A DNA stretch of 64,000 nt from Acheta domesticus (lineage: Eukaryota > Arthropoda > Insecta > Orthoptera > Gryllidae): assembly GCA_031308135.1 (NCBI GenBank), contig JAHLJT010008756.1:105241271-105305270 (forward strand). Direction: 5' to 3'. The notes below the pieces were generated by a model. That model saw nothing but the letters and a program-made list of their open reading frames with translations. It ran no database searches and was not told where the DNA came from. How positions within the stretch are numbered: the stretch's first letter is position 1; every line of letters starts with the position of its first letter. Position numbers and translations under genes: made by a program. Below are positions 56,590 through 64,000 of this stretch, piece after piece.

Positions 56590-56950
56590 CTATTTTCAAT
56601 AATGTAGCTCTAGGCGAGGCCCGAAAAAAATTAATTTTTCGAAAACTCACGAAATTTTACTGAAATTGGGGCTTGCACCATTTCTATAAGAGTACTTCAC
56701 TAAATTTCGGAAAAATATTTAAAGAAAAAAATGGTACCATTTTTTCCGAAAATTTCCTAGGGAAAGCAAACCATAAACATTAAAAGATCAGTTTCAAATT
56801 TGAGGAGTCTCGGCATCACCTAGGTGGATCGCAGAAATATCAATTTTGATGATAATTCTATTTTCGGCTTAGGCACCGGTGATCAGTGACGGACGGAGAG
56901 GCGTTTTCAGAAAAAAATTTCGGTGTAAAGGACACCTGGAATGTGAAATG
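56590..56950 (+). repeat. Family A repeat, strongly diverged copy
   Basis: The order AAAATTTCCTAGGG, GTTTCAAATTTGAGGAGTCTCGG, GTGGATCGCAGAAATATC, TTCGGCTTAGGCAC, GTGACGGACGGAGAGG and TTTCGGTG...GGACACC mirrors the 3' half of copy 7, with a GGAC core of two units only. Confidence 0.6.
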
Positions 56951-58045
56951 TAAACAAACTTTGTGATAAACAATTATCAAACTATTTGGATCGGGAACTT
57001 TTTCCCTTCAAAATATTTACACATTTTCCTTCAGTATTTCATAATTTCAACATTTTATCTCTACTGCATGTGGAAGAAAATAAAAGGACATTTAAAAAAT
57101 GCAATTTCATGACATGCCCACATTTGGAAATTGAAAGTACTACAGATTTTAAATATTTTCTTCGTGGTCACCCCTTTTTACTACCGAATGTAAAAAGTCG
57201 TATTTTCCACTTTCAATTGTTTACATTCTACATTTGTTCACATTCTTACACTTGTAACTCATTGAATCAGCGTCTGTAAAGGAATACGAAAAAAATGTTC
57301 TATCTGACCAACAGGTCTGTGTCATTCAGATATTGTATCTTTCCTCTATCTAATGGTGTGGTATCGAATAAATGTATTTATTTACATCAGTTTTGAAAAA
57401 CTCTTTATTGGTACCACTGCATGTTGACGAATGCGCCATAAATAAAGTTTTAATTCCTTGCTTCGTGTACAAAGCAATGCCATCTACGAATGCGACACAA
57501 TGGCTGTTTTACTAGTATTGTGATCATAATTTTCATATGTGTATGATATACTAAACTATCGAACGTGGTACGTGCGGAAGAGTGCAAATTGGGCTTTTCG
57601 AACTTAGGAAATTAGTTCAAGTTTAGTTCAAATTTTGTGTAAAAATCCATAATTTATAAATTACCGATTATTTGGAAAGTCTTTGTAATCAGTAATATTT
57701 CAGTCATTTAGCAAGAAACTGGTGGTCTCTAGTAGCAAAAATGCAGCTGAACAAAACCCTACAAATGGTTTTCCAAAGAAATAGCGCGCACACAGCTCAA
57801 GAATAACAAATAAAATACTATCCTAAAACCCTGCAATACTTCTTCTGCAAGTATTTCAACAATTATTCACGAACAGCATAGTTTAGTATACGTATTTATA
57901 CAGTACAGCTTACCAAAAATATCAACCAAATTACTGTTCCTTAACGCAACACCTAAGTAACATATTTAATGGCGGGCGGCCTCTTGAATGAACTCTTGCT
58001 GTCGCAAGACGTTATCTGTGTGGTAAGCGTAGTTAAGTCAGTTAA
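56951..58045. other. AT-rich non-coding stretch
   Basis: Nothing recognised. Confidence 0.35.
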
Positions 58046-58400
58046 TGCCTGATTTTATGTGGCGAGACTCAGGCCATCAGGCCCGCTCTTCCGTCTGATC
58101 ACGTAAATTTCGCTACGCTTTCACTGTAGCGGAGAAAGAAGGTATTACTCGGGCGACGACACAGGCGATTTAAATTTTGCTCAGGAGCGTCTTTTAGGCT
58201 TGAAGATCTTTTAAATACAGTAAATCTACTACATGGGGAAACGGTTTTACTTCCCTTCCGAAGGTAGGCGTACACTAGGATTTTTTCGCCCTTAAAAATC
58301 CACGGCGTAAACTGGGGTCCAGAGCCCGGCATGCTAACCGTTATAGCACCGAACCCTCTAAACCACTGAACCCGTAAGCAGTGACGCACTGCATACGAAA
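58046..58400 (-). repeat. SINE-like retroposon, complete or nearly so
   Basis: Read on the minus strand, a tRNA-like head (GGTTCAGTGGTTTAGAG, then GGTTAGCATGCCGGGCTCTGG and CCCCA) starts near 58375. The body includes CCTTCGGAAGGGAAGTAAAACC, and the tail (CAGACGGAAGAGCGGGCC...GAGTCTCGCCACATAAAAT) matches 17022-17068. A box is fair, B box degenerate. A 114-codon frame over it is not a gene. Confidence 0.6.
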
Positions 58401-59285
58401 ATTGAGTTGTTTCGCGCAGTATGAGAATAACGGAGCAATTCAATCATATACTTCCGTTTTTCGGTCAAAATCTAAACTGATTCCTTGCCTTTGTAATTTT
58501 CCTTAGTTCCTGAACGTCTATAAAAATATCTCTCAGATGACCGATGGCTGCATTGTTTTATTTCAGTTTCTGCGCGCAATGGAAACTAATAATGTAGATA
58601 TTTTACAAATAAAATAAGTTTAAAAAACAACAGGAAAAAAATCTCAGAAAAGCCAAATTCGTGGAAATCGAACAAAAGTCATAGTCATGAGGAAATACTT
58701 GGGATTTCACTTCAACGCGGTGACGATGATGCAATTCAAATAATCACACTCGCAATACTTTCCGTTGAAGAAAGAACGTGTGCATATTTTTTCTTTACAC
58801 AAAACTTGAACAGAGAGATAATTCACTTTACATATATCATTGAAGACGTTAAACATTTAGTAATATTAGCTAGCAGGTTATTGTAATATTCATGTAGCAT
58901 TTTTGAAAATATTTGTAATATATTTCATTTGTCTCAACGCTTTATCTCAATTTCGTTAAAACGTGAGGAATCCAGCATTTTATTGTTATTTGAACTAGTC
59001 GTCTTGATATTTTCGTTGGTATTTCATTTCCATTGGCTGAGACTTTACTTAATCATGTGATTTTATCGTGAGAAAAATTGAATGATTAAAGTAGTGTGAT
59101 AGTAAATTGAAAATATTAAGTTGTTAAGCATCTATGCAAGTTAGAATAGTTTAATTCTCACGGCAAGAATTTCCCAAGTTTTGAAGACAGTGGAATGTCG
59201 GTGGTATCCATTTTGTGCTGAGAAGTATCGTCCTGAAGAAAATTATTATGGAAATTCCGTTGTCTTAAATTTGAGCGGTGTCAAT
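58401..59285. other. AT-rich non-coding stretch
   Basis: Nothing recognised. Confidence 0.35.
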
Positions 59286-60440
59286 TGCACTGCGGAATTG
59301 CGGGGTTGACCGTCTGCTGACCAGGAGCGGAGCCATCCGCGCCGCGCATCCTCGCTCGGTGCAGCGCCGGCGGGCGCCGCGGGTGCACAGCGTTCCAGCA
59401 CCGCCTGTACGCTCGTATCGAGCGCGGGCGGCGGCGGCGGCGGCAGTGGCGGCGGCTCGGGTGGCGAACCTGACGCCGCGGCTGCTAGCGGTGTGCCCCG
59501 CCGCCCACGCCCCCGCCCTCGCCGCGCGCGCCGCCGCCGCCTCCGCGACAGCCCCCGCCGTCGTTCGCCTCGCCCCGCCCCGCCCCGTTCCGTCCCGCCC
59601 CGCCACGCCCCGCGCCTCCCCGCCCTGCCCCACCGCCCGCGCTGCGCCGTGCCATGCTGCGTCGCCATGGCGACGGGCTGCCACCATTGCGCTTTCCGCG
59701 GCGCGAGCCCGGCGCCCCGCGATCCCGGATTAAGCGCGCGCCGGGACACCGCAACCCCCCCGCCTTCCCGCCCCCCGCTGGCCAGCGCCCACCCGCTCGC
59801 CGCCCCCGCTGCCCCCACGGCCGCGACCGTCTCGCTGGCGACCTACGCCATCGAAGTTTCGGACCCTGTCGCCTCCCGCTCCTCTGCTCCTTTCTTCGCC
59901 ATTTCTGTTCCTATCATCGTCCATTGTCCACCGTCGCTCCTTGCCCCATCGTTCTTCGTCAGCATCATCGGCCCTCTCGTTGCTCTTCACTTCCTGCATC
60001 ACTATTGCAGTTACGATGTTTTAATCGACCTCCTTGTTTTCGTGCTGTCGTCATCCTCGGTATCTTTTCTTTCACATCGTCACACCTAGACATCCACCCG
60101 CGCGTCCATTACCTCTCCTTCTCCAATCCTCCCACTTCTCCGCCGCCGCAATCCCTAAGGCCTTCAGTGTCCGTTGCGCGTCCGTCTCCGCATCTCGTCT
60201 ATCGACACTCTGTTTCCCGCCTGCCTTCTCTTCCTCCTCCTTTCCTCGTCTGCGCCCTCGGCCGCCGCCGCCGCCGCCGCCGTCCGCCTCTCGCGCGCCA
60301 TCGCGCCTGCGGCCTCCGAGGAGTGGCTTTCGCTTGCTGCCTTCCTGGGCGCCGGGTGTGGCGTTGAAGTGGGAAGATACGCAGCTGGGTGGGATTCCCG
60401 TGCCCGATAGCATCGCTTAACTGAGGGAAAGGCTTTGCTT
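59286..60440. promoter_or_regulatory. CpG island with a pyrimidine-rich middle
   Basis: 59290-59850 is CpG-dense (GGCGGC runs, CCCCGCCCCG runs). 59860-60230 is C/T-rich on the plus strand with fewer CpGs, then CpG density returns at 60230-60350 (GCCGCCGCC). Frames up to 237 codons (59654-60367 plus) follow from composition. Likely promoter or first-exon region; direction unknown. Confidence 0.5.
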
Positions 60441-61599
60441 GCGGACATGCATTCTACTGGGGGGAGGGGTGACTCTTCAAATGTTGTTAAAGAAGTGCAA
60501 ACAGTGCAAGAGGAAATGATTTTGTCGCAAGATTGATCGTTATACCCGTGCGGGATTTTTTGCTACAATTTAATACCGATTGCAATTTTTTAAACTGCAC
60601 ATTGCGTCGTTTTATAACAGTTTTGTAAATATTTGTAATGCTTTTTAATTTTCATTTTTCTTTAACAAAGCTGTTTTCTTCGTGAAAAATCTAAGTCGAT
60701 CATATCATATATTTTTACGTATTTTGCGAGAGAATTCACTTACAAATTTCCATTGGTATTTGACTAAGTAACGACAATCTAAATCACTTTAAGAGTACTA
60801 ATGTATTACTAATTTCTATGATGTATTTTTCAAATTTGGGTAATCATATTTCGACCCGGGTACTTAATTTTAAATAAGCGGCTCGAATTACGATACACAA
60901 ATGTAATAAGTATGAAATAGAAAATATATTAAAAATATTTAATTTTTGAAGTATAATATACAATGCAATTATTATATTAAATACCCGGAAATGTTTCTCC
61001 ATGTGAATCTTTCGTTCTAATTTCACAACTCGTATGTAAAGTTTGTTCTAAACTTTTGTGTAACCCGAGTTTAAAGTCCAATATGTTAACAAATCTCGGC
61101 ATTCTTACTTCTGCATTTTATATTGTTCCTACTCCGCTCGTTTATTTCTTTTCATCGCGTCGTTTGAAAATTGTAGATACATTGTAATCTCATATTCTGC
61201 TTGAATTTCTCGTCTCGACTTGAAAAAAATATTTAAGTGACTTGAGATTTAAAAAACAAAAGTATTTTATATTATTACATGTTCGATTTGACTTCGTTGT
61301 GGTTTTTAAATGATTTTTGAACACATTCTTAATGCATCAGTTATTCTCAATTGCAATAATAATACGAAGCTGAAATATGTAGTATATCACATTTTTTAAC
61401 AATAGCCTTCATTCACGTGTTCCTAAATTGACTTTTCAGCATTTTAGATGTGGTTATATCTTTTATATCGCGTTGGGACTGGAGACTGTGTACTGGTGTC
61501 TTGCGCAATGTGCTTTGTAATTCTAGGAGCATTGCGGCAAACTCGTCCTGAAGTGTTGATAATACTGTAGCTCGGCCGATGTACTCGTCAGGATCATGA
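60441..61599. other. AT-rich non-coding stretch
   Basis: No repeat recognised; overlaps the tail of the candidate frame at 61413-61733. Confidence 0.35.
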
Positions 61600-61733
61600 G
61601 ATGCAATGGTTTCCAGCGGGCGTAATTTCTGCGAATGCAGGGTGAAAGGACGGCCTGCGCCTCGCCTCAAGTGATCTGGAGCACCGGACGTCGGCGTAGT
61701 CGCCATCGCGGGCGACCGTGCGACCGCGGCCAT
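61413..61733 (-). CDS. Possible coding exon, minus strand (weak candidate)
   Basis: A 106-codon frame starts MAAVARSPAMATTPTSGAPD inside the CpG island and continues beyond it as RPLETIASHDPDEYIGRATV and LQDEFAAMLLELQSTLRK. The second half has an amphipathic, protein-like look and lies in DNA of ordinary composition, which is less expected by chance than the GC-rich frames elsewhere. No domain recognised and no donor site confirmed. An alternative frame (61594-62202) overlaps it. Confidence 0.25.
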   Translation of the reverse strand: MAAVARSPAMATTPTSGAPDHLRRGAGRPFTLHSQKLRPLETIASHDPDEYIGRATVLSTLQDEFAAMLLELQSTLRKTPVHSLQSQRDIKDITTSKMLKSQFRNT

Positions 61734-62000
61734 CCACTGGCGACCGCCCTGCTATTGATTTAGCCGTTCGGTCCGCGCGCGCTGGCCCGGTGCGTGGGAG
61801 GCTGCACGGGGGGGGCGGGACGAAGAGGGGAGGGGAGGGACGGGACTGCACGGCACCGCACCGCACCAGGGGTGGGCCGGTGTCCTGGCCACGGGTCAAG
61901 GTGAGCGCTCTCGCTCCCCGTCCCTCCCCTCCACACTCCCCGCCCCCGCCCTTGCTTGGGGCTCCTCTTCTCGTCGGTTGTGGCGATGGCTGCAGCAGTG
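61600..62000. promoter_or_regulatory. CpG island
   Basis: CpG- and GC-rich, including a G-run (GGGGGGGCGGG at about 61808) and GGGAGGGGAGGGACGGGAC, which could form G-quadruplexes. A divergent or minus-strand promoter is possible given the candidate frame at 61413-61733. Confidence 0.5.
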
Positions 62001-63094
62001 TTAGTACTGTTCGATGGTAGACACATTGGAGGCTGAGATCGAAGGCTGCTGTAACGGTCGTCATAAAATACGCCAAAATATCATGCATTCTACAGCTCAG
62101 CTGCTGTCTAGTCTGTTGCTTAATAAAGGTAGTTTCGGAGTATTTTGGAATGGTTAAAACGTCTATACTTCTGTACGAACTCTTTATGAAAGTATAATGC
62201 ATTTGAAGTAGTTCGTTTGTGATTGTATTCAGGCGATTGAGTTCCCACTCGAAACTTCTTCCCTTCTTTGACAGTTTAGTCTTATGTTACAATATATTTA
62301 ATTCCAACAAATCATTGCGTGGATCATTAGACAAATAAGAGGGAAGGAACAAACATTATTGAAAATTAAAACGAAATACTAATCGCAATACTGCGAAATA
62401 TTATTCATGCGTGGGTCTTTCGGGATTGTCGTTACTCATATCTCGAATAAGAAAATAAAATAGAACGATTTTGTGTGACTTGGCTTAAACGAACTTCTCT
62501 GCACAACCGTCGAACCGAGCTACTCTCTTCCTCTGTTTACGAAACACCGTTTCATCTCTTTCGCCACCGTGATCAAAGTATGCAACTTCGCGAACTGACC
62601 CAGAATTCATTTCGAAGTGTTTATATCGCGATTCTGTTACTGCACTATTCAGAGTGCATTTCATTCTCCGTAGTCTCGGAATTCTAACATTCTGCTCCAA
62701 TTACTGGTCTTCCCGTTTTCACCGTTGCGTCGTTGCGTACCCATCATTAATCCGGCGAGTATCTACTCACGTTTTCACTCCCTGCGTTCTCCATCTTTCG
62801 CTCCCGCTCCTGCGATTCAATCGTTTTTGCGATTGCGCTTTCGATGTCTCCGTAGCCGGATCCCAACTCGTTTCGCATTCTCGATCTCACGCTCGTCTTT
62901 TCCATTCGCGTCCAACCTACGCCGGTTCTAGATAAATCTTCTCATTGCCTCGCACACCGTGTTCCCAGCCCTTCCTGAGTCATACTGTGAGCCCGCAGTA
63001 AGGTTCCCGCCTACAGCACTGCTTCTACCATTGACGCATCGTCGCCACGTCTTGCCCACACCCGTCTCCGTTTCCTTCTTCCTTCCTCTCGTTA
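62001..63094. other. Non-coding stretch, C/T-rich at the right
   Basis: AT-rich to about 62500. Then 62650-63094 is pyrimidine-rich on the plus strand with regular CpGs and leads directly into the island at 63095. Nothing recognised. Confidence 0.35.
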
Positions 63095-63830
63095 CCGCTT
63101 CCATTTAGTTGGTCGCCGCCGCACCGTCGCTATTACCTCCACTTCCCCCAACCATCAGTGCCGCGGACCGGACGCTCGTAATGAGAAACGGCAGCAACGC
63201 CGCACGTCGCCGACGCTGCCGCCGGCGGCCTCCCGCTGCGTCGCCACAAAGGCGCCGCCGGACGCAGATATTGCCACTTCCGGCGGCGGCGGCGGGAGGG
63301 CGGGGAGGACGCGAGTCGCGCAGGCAGCGATCGTTGGCAGCGCAGAGCGGCGCGGCGCGGCGCGGCGCGGCGCGGTCTGGTTTTGATTCCCGCGGGTGAA
63401 TGGCGGCGCGCTCCGTGGGCCATGTCGCTGCCTCCTTTGATTGGCCGGCTCCCTTTGTGGAGGGTCCGCGCCGCCCCGCGAGCGACCCCGCGCCCCGCCC
63501 CACCCCTCCCCTCCCCGGCCCCAAGCCATTGTGCAGCGCAATTATAATAAAAGAGAACGCTAATCAATGGCCCCCGGCGGCGCGTGTGTTGGCGAAGGGG
63601 GCGGGACGCCGCTGGGAACCTCAAGAACGCCGCCGCGCCGCCGGGTGTGTGCCCTCGCGGCGGGCGCGGCGTAGCACGGGGTGGCGCGGCGCGGCGCGGC
63701 GCAGGTGGCTCGTTAGAAGCCGCCGGCCGTCGCCGTGGAGGTTGCGCACTCGGCTCCGGGGAGCAAGGGAGGCCCCATGCAAGTCGCTTGTTTGCGGCGG
63801 GTCGCTCTTTACCCTTCGCAAGTGTTCCTA
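63095..63830. promoter_or_regulatory. CpG island
   Basis: CpG-dense with GGCGCGGCGCGGCGC runs at 63348-63370 and 63675-63705, a CCAAT-type GATTGGCC at 63439, and YY1/Pho-type GAATGGCGGCGCG at 63398. Frames on both strands (up to 163 codons) lack domains. Likely promoter. Confidence 0.55.
63526..63570. promoter_or_regulatory. AT-rich factor-site cluster inside a CpG island
   Basis: Between two very GC-rich flanks sits CCATTGTG (Sox-type), AATTATAATAAAAG (homeodomain or TATA-like) and CTAATCAATGG (Exd/Pbx-Hox-type). The ends CCATTG and CAATGG are mirror-complementary. This could be a core promoter (TATAATAAAAG) or a bound element. Confidence 0.35.
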
Positions 63831-64000
63831 TCTTCTGCTGGCGGAGATTAAAATTTAGCAGCGTATGTTATATGCTGGTGGATGTTCTCATGGGAGAGGA
63901 CGTTGTAACAGGAAAATTCTCTCTTTATTGAAATCTCTAGTTTTGGTGTCCTATACGAGTTATGTTTTTCTTAAGAATCCTGTGCATCGGAAGGCAAAAA
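63831..64000. other. Transition to AT-rich DNA at window end
   Basis: Nothing recognised. Confidence 0.3.

Noticed and set aside
59246..60448. Frames of 190-237 codons on both strands
   Set aside because: Same composition effect; no recognisable protein.
1..64000. CRISPR arrays, bacterial operons, rRNA genes
   Set aside because: Tandem repeats here lack spacers of the right type; no rRNA-like sequence or prokaryotic gene structure was seen.

Overview
This window looks like a stretch of a large, repeat-rich animal genome, most likely an arthropod and probably an insect. The organism is inferred from three things: the mix of mobile elements (Ty3/gypsy LTR element, R4/Dong-like and Penelope-like retroelements, Tc1, mariner, several hAT elements, tRNA-derived SINEs), long AT-rich non-coding DNA, and discrete CpG-rich islands in a CpG-poor background. 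I see no prokaryotic gene organisation, no rRNA gene, no intact tRNA gene and no complete host protein-coding gene. Almost all recognisable coding sequence belongs to mobile elements, and nearly all of it is broken.

Layout. 1-4.8 kb: a young LTR retrotransposon on the minus strand with a long gag, a protease remnant, only the start of reverse transcriptase, and LTRs that look identical where both are visible. 6.8-7.1 kb: CpG island with a possible short N-myristoylated reading frame. 8.3-10.2 kb: two pieces of R4/Dong-type non-LTR elements in (TAA)n repeats, in the wrong relative order. 11.6-12.1 kb: Penelope-like remnant. 13.2-14.2 kb: first long copy of a recurrent non-coding family ('family A'). 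14.2-16.3 kb: Tc1 element split by a hAT element. 18.8-20.2 kb: hAT remnant, foldback MITE, hAT MITE. 21.5-24.7 kb: a family A copy split by a 1.8 kb hAT-like composite full of GC-rich minisatellites and TACCGGTA palindromes. 26.1-28.1 kb: Tc1-like element and a hAT element with a perfect 8-bp target duplication. 30.5-32.3 kb: long-inverted-repeat element and a mariner remnant. 36.0-41.5 kb: four family A copies in alternating orientation, one with a 950-bp GTCC/GTCT-derived minisatellite. 42-64 kb: a run of CpG islands (42.2, 44.1, 47.6, 51.1, 59.3, 61.6 and 63.1 kb) separated by AT-rich DNA with few recognisable repeats. These are the best candidates for host promoters or regulatory DNA.

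How it fits together. The left two thirds is mostly nested transposons, and four hAT insertions can be dated relative to their hosts or neighbours by 8-bp target duplications. The right third may be the regulatory neighbourhood of one or more host genes whose coding exons lie outside the window. Boundaries given to the base rest on terminal repeats or target duplications that I read directly. Boundaries of family A, family B and CpG islands are approximate, and all family names other than A and B are assigned from recognised protein motifs or terminal signatures without a database search.
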